Source: an uncultured Desulfobacca sp.
GTDB lineage: Bacteria; Desulfobacterota; Desulfobaccia; Desulfobaccales; Desulfobaccaceae
DNA: 17,215 nucleotides
Direction of reading: 5' to 3'
Assembly: GCA_937958145.1 (NCBI GenBank)
Contig: CALGOE010000059.1
Span: forward strand, 1 to 17,215
Below the pieces are notes generated by a model. That model did not search any database and had not been told where the DNA came from. It saw only the letters and a program-made list of their open reading frames with translations. Shown here one piece after another: positions 7,796 through 14,624 of this stretch. The position numbers and the translations under genes were made by a program. Positions within the stretch are counted from its first letter, which is position 1. Every line of letters begins with the position of its first letter.

Positions 7796-8143
7796 TTACG
7801 GCTGCGGCGTGGTTTGTGCACCCTCGGCGGGGGTGGCCGCAGTTGTGGCCGCGGCAGGCGGCTGCGGCCGCAAATCATGACCGCAATGCGGGCAGAAGGC
7901 AAACTCGCTGGTGACCCGGCGCCGGCATTGCGGGCATAAATCCTCGTGATAGGGGCTGGGAGAGGTGAGTTGGCTCAGGTCCTGGGGCATATACATCTGG
8001 CGCTGCAGATTGGTATAGGCCCGCCGCCATTTGTACACGAACTGCCCCAGTTTTTGGCTGTATTCCGGCAGTTTTTCCGGGCCAAAGAGGATGAGGGCGA
8101 TAATCAGGATAACAATAAATTCGGGGAAATCGATACCGAACAC
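7796..8143 (-). CDS. TatA/TatB-like twin-arginine translocase subunit with C-terminal zinc ribbon
   Basis: This 115-residue protein starts M-F-G-I-D-F-P-E-F-I with one membrane helix (about residues 6-20), then the F-G-P-E-K-L-P-E hinge of TatA/TatB proteins and a basic amphipathic helix with W-R-R-A-Y, which looks more like TatB. After a linker comes C70-P-Q-C73 ten residues before C84-P-H-C87-G, a zinc ribbon, and then a low-complexity A/T/P tail. TatB with TatC normally recognises twin-arginine signal peptides; a zinc ribbon is not part of standard Tat subunits. The GTG start at 8143 is set by AAGGAG eight bases upstream and by the M-F-G-x start shared with its neighbour; the frame remains open further upstream without homology. 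It lies 28 bases after the first Tat gene, in the same operon. No tatC is in the window. Confidence 0.82.
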   Translation of the reverse strand: MFGIDFPEFIVILIIALILFGPEKLPEYSQKLGQFVYKWRRAYTNLQRQMYMPQDLSQLTSPSPYHEDLCPQCRRRVTSEFAFCPHCGHDLRPQPPAAATTAATPAEGAQTTPQP

Positions 8144-8171
8144 GGCGTCGGCTCCTTCGTGGCCGCAGGCA

Positions 8172-8456
8172 TCAGACCTTCTGGCCACAATGGGGGCAAA
8201 AAGCAAAGTCGCCGCCCAAGGGCTTCTGGCAATGGGAACATGTTTTGGCGGTCGCAGATGCTTCCGGATTGTTTGCCTGGGGCGGGGGGGTGCCGGTCGA
8301 CGGCGGCAAAGGCTCCGGCTCCCCTTCCGTCGCCTTCTTAAAGCCGCGGATGGCTTTGCCGATGCTGTCGCCCAACTCCGGCAGCCGCTTGGGACCGAAT
8401 AACAGCAGGGCGATGACCAAAATAATGATCAGGGTGGTAAAATTATATCCGAACAT
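8172..8456 (-). CDS. tatA: TatA-like twin-arginine translocase subunit with C-terminal zinc ribbon
   Basis: This 94-residue protein is M-F-G-Y-N-F-T-T-L-I followed by one membrane helix (about residues 6-20), the hinge F-G-P-K-R-L-P-E-L-G and the amphipathic helix S-I-G-K-A-I-R-G-F-K-K-A, all typical of TatA, the pore-forming subunit for folded proteins. A proline-rich linker (about 45-70) leads to a zinc ribbon with C73-S-H-C76 and C87-P-H-C90-G. The ribbon shares the F-A-F-C-P-H-C-G block with the next gene, so the pair probably arose by duplication of a TatA-ribbon fusion. The ATG at 8456 has AGGA eight bases upstream and lies about 25 bases below a strong sigma-70 promoter. Longer in-frame starts would include that promoter and part of the rarA gene on the other strand, so they are rejected. 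Confidence 0.85.
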   Translation of the reverse strand: MFGYNFTTLIIILVIALLLFGPKRLPELGDSIGKAIRGFKKATEGEPEPLPPSTGTPPPQANNPEASATAKTCSHCQKPLGGDFAFCPHCGQKV

Positions 8457-8487
8457 GATGGTATCCTGCCTCATCCTTGATAAAGTG

Positions 8488-8516
8488 ATTATAGCAGAGA
8501 TGATAGCGACTTGCAA
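8488..8516 (-). promoter_or_regulatory. Sigma-70 promoter of the Tat-zinc-ribbon operon
   Basis: On the minus strand TTGCAA (8516-8511) and TATAAT (8493-8488) are separated by exactly 17 bases. The -10 box is a perfect match and the -35 box matches four of six positions. Transcription would start near 8481, giving a leader of about 25 bases with an AGGA ribosome binding site. This is the best sigma-70 site in the window and suggests steady expression of the two Tat-like genes. Confidence 0.75.
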
Positions 8517-8610
8517 GCCGAGAACCGGCCAAGCCAAAGCGGGGGACCGCGAGTTCACGCCTCCCTCTTTGCTCCTGGACTTACGCCCTCCCTTCTGAGG
8601 TGATGACCCC

Positions 8611-9954
8611 GTGCCCCGGCAAGATTCCCTCTTTCCCCCCGACAGGCAACCGACTCCGGACCATACCCCCCTGGCCGCCCGGCTGCGGCCCCGCACGTTG
8701 GCAGAATTTGTCGGCCAGGAGCACCTGCTCGGCCCCGGCCGGCTGCTGCGCCGGGCCATCGAGGCGGACCGGCTCTTTTCCTCCCTGATCTTTTGGGGAC
8801 CACCCGGCTGCGGCAAAACCACCCTGGCCCAGATCATCGCCGCCGCCACCCGCAGTCATTTTGTCAACCTCAGCGCCGTTCTCAGCGGCGTCAAAGACAT
8901 CCGCGAGGTGGTACTGCAGGCCCAACGCCAGCTGGCCCAGGGTCGGCGCACCATTGTTTTGATTGATGAAATCCACCGCTTCACCAAGGCCCAGCAGGAC
9001 GCCCTCCTCCCCCATGTGGAAGCCGGCACCCTCATCCTCATCGGCGCCACCACCGAAAATCCCTATTTCGAGGTGATCGGCCCTCTCCTCTCCCGGGCCA
9101 GGGTTTTTGTCTTTCAGCCGTTGACCGAAGCCCAGATTATGCTCCTGTTGGAGCGGGCTCTCACCGATAGGGAGCGGGGCCTGGGGGCTTATCCGGTGAC
9201 CGCGGCGCCGGAGGCCCTGCACCATCTGGCCCGTCTGGCCGGCGGCGACGCCCGCAACGCCTTGAATGCCCTGGAATTGGCGGTCCTGAGCACCCCGCCG
9301 GGGCCCGACGGCCGCATTGAGCTTACCCTGGCGGTGGCCGAGGAATCCATCCAGGCCCAGGCCGTGCGCTACGACAAAGATGCCGACGCCCATTACGACA
9401 CCATCTCGGCCTTTATCAAAAGCGTCCGTGGGTCAGATGTGGATGCGGCCCTCTATTGGCTGGCCCGCATGCTCCAGGCCGGCGAAGACCCCAAATTCAT
9501 CGCCCGCCGCCTCTTGATTCTGGCCTCCGAGGACATCGGCCTGGCCGACCCCCAGGCCCTGGTCCTGGCCGTGGCCGCGGCCCAGGCCCTCACCTGGGTG
9601 GGCCTCCCCGAAGCCCAATACCACCTGGCCCAGGCCACCATGTATCTGGCATTGGCTCCCAAAAGCAACTCCACCCAGGCCTATTTCCGGGCCTTGGCCC
9701 ACCTCCAGGAACACGGCGCCCATCCCGTACCCCTCCACCTCCGGGATGCCAGCCGGGACGGCCAGGCCTTGGGCCACGGTCAGGGCTATCTCTACCCCCA
9801 CGATTTCCCCGGCCATTATATCGCCCAGCCGTATCTCCCCCCCGAAATCAACGGGCTCGGCTTTTATGAGCCCGGCAGCCAGGGCCGGGAACCAGAACTG
9901 GCCGCGGCCTGGCAACAACGCCGCCAACCGGCGCCTGACCCCGAGGAAAACTAA
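8611..9954 (+). CDS. rarA: Replication-associated recombination protein A (AAA+ ATPase)
   Basis: This 447-residue protein has the RarA/MgsA/WRNIP1 layout: R-P-R-T-L-A-E-F-V-G-Q-E-H-L at the start of the AAA+ domain, Walker A G-P-P-G-C-G-K-T at 63-70, Walker B I-V-L-I-D-E at 115-120 followed by I-H-R-F, sensor region G-A-T-T-E-N-P-Y-F, and the C-terminal tetramerisation part with D-A-A-L-Y-W-L-A-R-M, A-S-E-D-I-G-L-A-D-P and L-A-P-K-S-N-S. RarA acts at stalled replication forks together with RecA and SSB. The GTG at 8611 has GAGGTGA eight bases before it, and the length is normal for the family. It diverges from the Tat operon; I see no strong promoter on its own strand. Its TAA overlaps the stop of the convergent gene that follows. 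Confidence 0.92.
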   Translation: MPRQDSLFPPDRQPTPDHTPLAARLRPRTLAEFVGQEHLLGPGRLLRRAIEADRLFSSLIFWGPPGCGKTTLAQIIAAATRSHFVNLSAVLSGVKDIREVVLQAQRQLAQGRRTIVLIDEIHRFTKAQQDALLPHVEAGTLILIGATTENPYFEVIGPLLSRARVFVFQPLTEAQIMLLLERALTDRERGLGAYPVTAAPEALHHLARLAGGDARNALNALELAVLSTPPGPDGRIELTLAVAEESIQAQAVRYDKDADAHYDTISAFIKSVRGSDVDAALYWLARMLQAGEDPKFIARRLLILASEDIGLADPQALVLAVAAAQALTWVGLPEAQYHLAQATMYLALAPKSNSTQAYFRALAHLQEHGAHPVPLHLRDASRDGQALGHGQGYLYPHDFPGHYIAQPYLPPEINGLGFYEPGSQGREPELAAAWQQRRQPAPDPEEN

Positions 9955-10601
9955 CCGGTGATAAAGGCATAAACCGCCCGGACCAGGGGATCCAGGTGAG
10001 GAGCGAATAGCCCTGCCCCGGAGATCCGGTCATAGAAGAGGATGGCCAGCAAAACATAGGGGCCGAGACGCTGTAGCCACATTTTCACGTGTGCCTGGGA
10101 TGCCGGCAATAATTCCACCCAGATATTCCCCATGGCCAACGGCGGGATGGGGATGAGATGGTAAACCGCCATGGTGACATTGACCGCCACCACCCCCAGG
10201 AAGATATGGGGCGAGAGGTCCATGAGGGTCATGACCAGGTGGATGATGCTGGCCATGATACCCGCAAACAAAAGATTGGCCACCGGCCCCCCCAGTCGGG
10301 TGAGAATAAGATACAGCTGCGGGTGTTCGAAACGGGCCGGATTGACGTCAATATGGCGGGCCCAGCCGAAGCCGCCCACCACAAAGGCAATGGTGCCCAG
10401 GACATCCAGATGCATAAAAGCGTTAAAATGGTGCCGGTCCGTGGCCCCCGGCCGCTGATCCCCCAAAGAGGTGGCCAGAAACGCTTGGCCCTCAGCGTTG
10501 AAGAGCACGGCAAACAAGGCCCCCAGAACGAAGCCGATCATCGGCTCCAGTTGCAGGTTCCCGGGCGCGGGAATGAAAGGTATCGCAGGTACAGGTTCCA
10601 T
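9951..10601 (-). CDS. Site-2-protease-fold membrane protein lacking catalytic residues (M50 pseudoprotease)
   Basis: This 216-residue protein keeps the frame of the short bacterial site-2 proteases (peptidase M50 type): a first helix ending in the zinc motif position, H-L-D-V-L-G-T, F-G-W-A-R-H-I-D-V-N-P-A-R-F, R-L-G-G-P-V-A-N-L-L-F-A, and H-L-I-P-I-P-P-L. The catalytic positions are changed. The H-E-x-x-H zinc motif is N35-A-E-G-Q39; the F-N-L-x-P-I-P-P-L-D-G motif reads Y-H-L-I-P-I-P-P-L-A156-M-G, so the aspartate ligand and the asparagine are gone too. It therefore should not be an active zinc protease. About five membrane helices are likely. The ATG at 10601 has no good ribosome binding site; the ATG for residue 21 is a less likely alternative. 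The gene overlaps the rarA stop by four bases. Its function is unknown. Confidence 0.78.
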   Translation of the reverse strand: MEPVPAIPFIPAPGNLQLEPMIGFVLGALFAVLFNAEGQAFLATSLGDQRPGATDRHHFNAFMHLDVLGTIAFVVGGFGWARHIDVNPARFEHPQLYLILTRLGGPVANLLFAGIMASIIHLVMTLMDLSPHIFLGVVAVNVTMAVYHLIPIPPLAMGNIWVELLPASQAHVKMWLQRLGPYVLLAILFYDRISGAGLFAPHLDPLVRAVYAFITG

Positions 10602-10659
10602 AGGCAGATCAATTGGGAAAGTTATTTTGCCGCAGCGGCTGTGTTCGTAACGACTATAT

Positions 10660-10675
10660 CAGGTAATACCTGCCA
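10660..10675 (-). promoter_or_regulatory. Short palindrome upstream of the pseudoprotease gene, sharing an 11-mer with the OFA leader
   Basis: CAGGTAATACCTG (10660-10672) is a 6-bp palindrome around one base. The overlapping 11-mer TGGCAGGTATT (minus strand, 10675-10665) recurs exactly in the leader of the OFA transporter gene at 12096-12086. It could be a shared operator or RNA element, or chance. It lies 64-74 bases before the pseudoprotease start. Confidence 0.25.
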
Positions 10676-10680
10676 TCTCC

Positions 10681-10719
10681 AGAAAAATTAAAGGTAGCGG
10701 GCCGTAAACCCGCTACCTT
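10681..10719 (-). terminator. Intrinsic terminator of the OFA transporter gene
   Basis: An 11-bp perfect stem, AAGGTAGCGGG (10691-10701) and CCCGCTACCTT (10709-10719), has a 7-base loop. Read on the minus strand the stem is followed by TAATTTTTCT, the T-rich tract of a rho-independent terminator. It lies 35 bases after the stop codon of the transporter, which isolates that gene from the pseudoprotease gene downstream. Confidence 0.88.
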
Positions 10720-10753
10720 GATGACATGTTACCCGAACCGGTGAGAACCGCAA

Positions 10754-12046
10754 TTAATGTCTTTCACTCTCCAGCACCGGCCGCTTCGTGAGTCGGCAAA
10801 CAATAACGGCGAGAATGAGAATGATTGCGGAGATAATATACGCCCAGTTGAGGCTCCCGGTAATGTCTTTGATGGTCCCGGCCAGTCTGGCCATGAAGAA
10901 GCCCAGACCCCAGCCGATGAACACCAGACCATAGTTGAAGCCCAGGTTTTTGGGACCGTAGAAGTCGGCCGTAAACGAGGGCATCAGGGCCAAGCCGCCG
11001 CCATACTGCCAGTAGGCGATACCGATGGCCAGGAACAGCAAGAAGACGTTGCCGGAACCGGCGATCCAGGGCATCAGGAAGAGGAACAAGGCGGACACCA
11101 GACAGTTCAGAGAATAGGCGTTGCCACGGCCGATCTTATCGGAATACAGACCGGTGCCAACCCGGCCCAGAGCGTTGACGATACCACCATACGAAGCCAG
11201 GATCCAGGCGTTGGCCACCAGGAAGGGCACGCCCTTGGCAGCTTCCGCCAAAATTTTGGCAGCATTGGCGATGACCATGAGACCGGATTGGGTGGTGCCG
11301 ATGAACATAAAGACCAGGGCATAGAACTGCCAGGTCTTCATCATGTCGCTGGCGACCCAGTCAACTGCCGTGCCCACGGCTTTGGGAGCAACACCGGCCA
11401 CGGTCGGCGCCGCCGGGGGCACGTAGCCTTCCGGCGGCCAGGACAACAGGCTGCCGGCAATGATAACGACGATGGCAAAGAAGATCCCCAACCAAACAAA
11501 GCTATAGGAAATACCACCAGAATTCAAGAGATACGCCGCCAGCGGCGAGATGTAAAGGGCCGCACCGCCGTAACCACCCACCACCAGACCGGCGATCAGA
11601 CCACGTTTATGGGGTCCGAACCACTTCAGGGCGGCAGGGGTCGGGGCCGCGTAACCGATACCCATACCGATACCACCGAAAATACCGAAACCGATGATCA
11701 GACCGGCATAGCTCTTGGACAGACCGGCGATAATACAGCCGATCGCCAGGAACAGACCACCCGTGATGGCGCCGACCTTGGGGCCGAATTTATCCTGAAT
11801 CCGGCCGCCGGGAATCATGAATAAGGCAAAGATAAGGACGCAGAGTGAAAACGGCGTGGCTGCTTCAGCGTTGGTGAGATATACCCAGCCTGCATTTAAG
11901 GCATCGGTCATCGGCTGGCCGGCCATCTTTTCATTGATCAACGCTTTGGCCCACACACTCCAGGCATACAAGATACCCAGACAAAGGTTGACCGCGGTTC
12001 CCGCAAAGGTGACTACCCATGCCCTTCCTGGAACTTTGTCTGCCAT
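10754..12046 (-). CDS. OFA-family MFS transporter (oxalate/formate antiporter-like)
   Basis: This 430-residue major facilitator has about twelve membrane segments. The N-terminal G-I-L-Y-A-W-S-V-W helix, the loop G-G-R-I-Q-D-K-F-G-P-K, the G-G-I-G-M-G-I-G-Y-A-A-P-T-P-A-A-L-K-W-F segment and the G-L-I-A-G-L-V-V-G-G-Y-G-G block are typical of the oxalate/formate antiporter family in the inner membrane. The substrate cannot be read from the sequence; small carboxylates such as formate, oxalate or acetate are the usual guess. The extended loop after helix 1 (about residues 37-60) is common in members from anaerobes. The ATG at 12046 has GAGGAGGA a few bases upstream. The gene stands alone, with its own intrinsic terminator and a sigma-54 type promoter about 115 bases upstream, which suggests control by an enhancer-binding protein. 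Confidence 0.85.
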   Translation of the reverse strand: MADKVPGRAWVVTFAGTAVNLCLGILYAWSVWAKALINEKMAGQPMTDALNAGWVYLTNAEAATPFSLCVLIFALFMIPGGRIQDKFGPKVGAITGGLFLAIGCIIAGLSKSYAGLIIGFGIFGGIGMGIGYAAPTPAALKWFGPHKRGLIAGLVVGGYGGAALYISPLAAYLLNSGGISYSFVWLGIFFAIVVIIAGSLLSWPPEGYVPPAAPTVAGVAPKAVGTAVDWVASDMMKTWQFYALVFMFIGTTQSGLMVIANAAKILAEAAKGVPFLVANAWILASYGGIVNALGRVGTGLYSDKIGRGNAYSLNCLVSALFLFLMPWIAGSGNVFLLFLAIGIAYWQYGGGLALMPSFTADFYGPKNLGFNYGLVFIGWGLGFFMARLAGTIKDITGSLNWAYIISAIILILAVIVCRLTKRPVLESERH

Positions 12047-12078
12047 ACTATCCTCCTCGATAAAAATCTATAAGGACA

Positions 12079-12129
12079 TCAAATAAATACCTGCCACTGG
12101 GGCACCAACCCGCTTTTTCACCTCCTTTG
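12079..12129 (-). promoter_or_regulatory. Orphan Shine-Dalgarno sequence and possible 8-residue leader ORF
   Basis: On the minus strand AAAGGAGGTGA (12129-12119) is a near-perfect anti-16S match, yet it lies about 70 bases before the transporter start, which has its own GAGGAGGA. Downstream of it a GTG (12105) opens a 9-codon frame that ends in TGA (12081-12079). The spacing of about 15 bases is too long for good initiation. It may be a leader peptide, a ribosome standby site or a remnant. Confidence 0.25.
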
Positions 12130-12159
12130 TACGAAAATGAGTATCATGAATGCAAGGGT

Positions 12160-12175
12160 TGCAAATTTTTTGCCA
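12160..12175 (-). promoter_or_regulatory. Sigma-54 (RpoN) type promoter of the OFA transporter gene
   Basis: The minus strand reads TGGCAAAAAATTTGCA. GG and GC are separated by exactly ten bases, as in the consensus TGGCAC-N5-TTGCA, so these would be the -24 and -12 elements. The start would lie near 12149, giving a leader of about 100 bases. Such promoters need an AAA+ enhancer-binding protein; none is encoded in the window. Confidence 0.6.
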
Positions 12176-12784
12176 GCAGCGCTGCCCCGAACCGTTTATT
12201 CGTCCGGAAAAGGTCACAGAGCAGGGAAAAAGAAGAGGATCGGCCGAGATTGAAGGGTTGGCAAGGGGTTAGAAAGGCTGGGGCCAGAATTATTCCCTGG
12301 CCTCAGGCGAACCGGCTGCAGCAGACGGCAGCAGGCACGCTCCCCGGACCGGCGGCATTGTTCAAAATACGTCCCGGTTCCAGCGGGGCAAGCGCAAAGA
12401 TACAGACCCTGCCGCGGGCGTCGACTCAGACCCAGCTGGGCGAAACCTCCCCCAGCGGAAATCCGGGGCATCCCAGCGCCTGGCCCGGCCCAGATCTGCT
12501 CGAATACCCTTTTTCCCCGGACAGGTAGGAGGGTCCTGGCTCACAGGCGCTCGTGGAGAAATCCCGGGGTTTGCCGAGAAGCAATGCCTGGCTGCACCCA
12601 GAACTGACGGATTGATTTTGGCAATGCGCAACGAGGGGGGCCCATGGCTGGCCATGAGACGCCGTGAGAGCTGATGCGCTGATCATGCCGGAGCGCCGTT
12701 GGCGGCAAAGCCCCTTGCAGCCCAAGCCAAGGATCAATGCTCTGCAATGATGGCTTACCCAGTTCTCAGGGGTCGTATTTTGGA
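12176..12784. other. Gene-free stretch between the OFA promoter and the end of hemL
   Basis: About 610 bases hold several short overlapping frames on both strands, but none has a ribosome binding site with a recognisable protein. I found no tRNA, no RNase P, tmRNA or SRP RNA core, and no insertion sequence ends. Small inverted repeats are visible, for example GCTGGG/CCCAGC near 12434-12455 and CATGGC-TG-GCCATG at 12643-12656. The part near the OFA gene may contain upstream activator sites for the sigma-54 promoter. It may also be a decayed gene. Confidence 0.5.
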
Positions 12785-14080
12785 CTAGGGCTGTCCATTT
12801 TTCAGACAAGAAAAAACCTGGCCACTGGCCGCCAATGTCTTTTCCAGGTCTTCTTTGGTATGAGCCAAGGAAATAAACCAGGCCTCAAATTGGGAGGGCG
12901 GCAAATAGATGCCCCGCTCCAGCATGAGACGGAAGAATTTCTGAAAACGGCTGGTGTCGCTGGCCTGGGCTCCGGCCAGGTCAGTGACCGGGCTGGGGGC
13001 AAAGAAAAGGGTGAACATGGAACCCACCCGATTGACGATCAGAGGCATACCGGCCTGCTGGGCGGCGGCGACAAAGCCGATTTCCAGGACGCGCCCCTGC
13101 TCCTCCAGGCGCTCATAGGTTCCTGGTTCGGTCAGGATTTTGAGGGTGGCCAGGCCCGCAGCCACGGCCAGGGGGTTGCCGGACAGCGTCCCGGCTTGGT
13201 AAACCGGGCCAACCGGGGCCATCTGGGCCATCAGGTCCCGGCGGCCGCCATAGGCGCCCACCGGCAGGCCGCCGCCGATGACCTTGCCCAAGCAGGTGAG
13301 ATCAGGAATAACCTCATAACGGCTCTGGGCCCCGCCCCAAGCCACCCGAAAGCCGGTGATCACTTCGTCAAAGATCAGGACGATACCGTGGCGGTCGCAG
13401 AGTTGCCGCAGCCCGGCGAGAAAACCGGGCGCCGGCGGCACCACGCCCATATTGCCGGCCACCGGTTCCACAATAATGGCGGCTATTTCGCCGGGATATT
13501 GCGCTACGGCCTGCTCCACCGCGGCCAGATCATTGTACGGCAAGGAAAGGGTAAGCTGGGCCATGGCGGGCGGCACCCCGGGACTGCCGGGGATACCCTG
13601 GGTCAAAACGCCGCTGCCGGCCTGGACCAGGACCGTATCAGCGTGACCATGATAACCGCCGTCGAATTTAATAATCCGGTCCCGGCCGGTGGCAGCCCGG
13701 GCCAGCCGCAGGGCCGACATGGTGGCCTCGGTGCCGGAGTTGACCAAGCGGACCATTTCCAGGCCGGGTACGGCCGCAACCAGCATTTCGGCCAATTCCA
13801 CTTCCGCCGCTGTGGGGGCGCCGTAGCTGGTGCCGGCCTTGGCCGCCTCATGCAGCGCCGCCACGACCCGGGGATGGGCATGGCCGACGATCATGGGTCC
13901 CCAGGACCCAACAAAATCAATATAATTGTTGCCATCCACATCAGTAATGTGGGCGCCCTGGGCCCGGGCAATGAAGCGGGGCGTCAGCCCCATGGCCCGC
14001 CAGGCCCGGACCGGACTGTTGACCCCGCCGGGAATGAGCTTTTGCGCGTGCTGAAAAAGCCGGGAAGAGTGGTCTGTCAT
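12785..14080 (-). CDS. hemL: Glutamate-1-semialdehyde 2,1-aminomutase
   Basis: This 431-residue PLP enzyme converts glutamate-1-semialdehyde to 5-aminolevulinate, the first tetrapyrrole precursor in the C5 pathway. It has the full family signature: P-G-G-V-N-S-P-V-R-A near the start, V-N-S-G-T-E-A-T-M at about 113-121, F-D-G-G-Y-H-G-H-A-D, the PLP-binding F-D-E-V-I-T-G-F-R, and the Schiff-base lysine K266 in L-G-K-V-I-G-G-G-L-P-V-G-A. The Y-Q-A-G-T-L-S-G-N-P-L segment follows. Length is normal. The ATG at 14080 is preceded by AAGGAAA at seven bases. It lies 72 bases after ahbB in the same direction, so a heme operon is likely. No terminator is evident after its stop. Confidence 0.94.
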   Translation of the reverse strand: MTDHSSRLFQHAQKLIPGGVNSPVRAWRAMGLTPRFIARAQGAHITDVDGNNYIDFVGSWGPMIVGHAHPRVVAALHEAAKAGTSYGAPTAAEVELAEMLVAAVPGLEMVRLVNSGTEATMSALRLARAATGRDRIIKFDGGYHGHADTVLVQAGSGVLTQGIPGSPGVPPAMAQLTLSLPYNDLAAVEQAVAQYPGEIAAIIVEPVAGNMGVVPPAPGFLAGLRQLCDRHGIVLIFDEVITGFRVAWGGAQSRYEVIPDLTCLGKVIGGGLPVGAYGGRRDLMAQMAPVGPVYQAGTLSGNPLAVAAGLATLKILTEPGTYERLEEQGRVLEIGFVAAAQQAGMPLIVNRVGSMFTLFFAPSPVTDLAGAQASDTSRFQKFFRLMLERGIYLPPSQFEAWFISLAHTKEDLEKTLAASGQVFSCLKNGQP

Positions 14081-14152
14081 CGTTCTTTCCTTCTCTGCCT
14101 CACGGTAGTGTGCCCAGGACTGGGGGCTTGCTGGTGCGGGCCAGCTTCAACC

Positions 14153-14623
14153 TCAACCCTGAAAATACCGCATAGTCGTTTTCTTCAGTTCGGCGTCGCT
14201 GAAAAGCAAGACATAATCCTCAATACCGGTGGCGGCAGCCATGCGCCGGGCGATGGCTTCACATTCCTCCTGGGTCTTGCCATGGATCATGGTGTAGAGA
14301 TTATACGGCCAGGTTTCATGTCCCTGCCGTTCGTAACAGTGGGTAACCTCCCGAAAACCGGCCATCTGGGCGCCGACCTCCTCAATCCGGTCGGCCGGCA
14401 CCGACCAGGCTGCCATGGCGTTGGCCTGGAATCCCGACAGGCGATGCCGGATCGTGGCGCCAAAACGGCGGATATACCCCTGGGCCATCAACCGGCGGAT
14501 GATGGCCGTCAACTCTTCTTCACTCAGGCCCAGTTCCGCCGCCACTTCCTGAAACGGCCGGGCCGTCACCGGCAGGTCCCGCTGCAGGCCGCGGATGACT
14601 TTTTGTTCCAATTCGCTCAGCAT
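14153..14623 (-). CDS. ahbB: Siroheme decarboxylase subunit, AhbB type (Lrp/AsnC fold)
   Basis: This 156-residue protein has an N-terminal Lrp-type winged helix (about 1-60, with G-Y-I-R-R-F-G-A) and a RAM-like C-terminal domain. The stretch V-T-H95-C-Y-E-R, then W105-P-Y-N-L-Y-T-M-I-H-G is the hallmark of AhbB/NirL-type proteins rather than of DNA-binding Lrp regulators. AhbA and AhbB together remove two acetate carboxyl groups from siroheme to give didecarboxysiroheme in the alternative heme route of sulfate reducers and archaea. AhbA usually reads H-N-Y-x-R and N-L-W-F-T at this place, so I prefer AhbB; the A/B assignment is less sure than the family. No partner AhbA gene is in the window. 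The ATG follows the stop of the upstream regulator gene with one base between, so translation is probably coupled. Confidence 0.8.
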   Translation of the reverse strand: MLSELEQKVIRGLQRDLPVTARPFQEVAAELGLSEEELTAIIRRLMAQGYIRRFGATIRHRLSGFQANAMAAWSVPADRIEEVGAQMAGFREVTHCYERQGHETWPYNLYTMIHGKTQEECEAIARRMAAATGIEDYVLLFSDAELKKTTMRYFQG

Positions 14624-14624
14624 C

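Noticed and set aside
10757..11824. A 355-codon plus-strand open frame across the OFA transporter.
   Set aside because: Antisense shadow of a typical membrane transporter; composition rich in D, G, H, Q and T without hydrophobic core.
12127..12528. A 133-codon plus-strand frame in the gene-free stretch.
   Set aside because: Low-complexity composition, no recognisable domain, and it begins over the sigma-54 promoter and leader of the opposite gene.
12426..12809. A 127-codon minus-strand frame that might be a transposase remnant.
   Set aside because: No catalytic motif or terminal inverted repeats visible, and its start overlaps the end of hemL in another frame.
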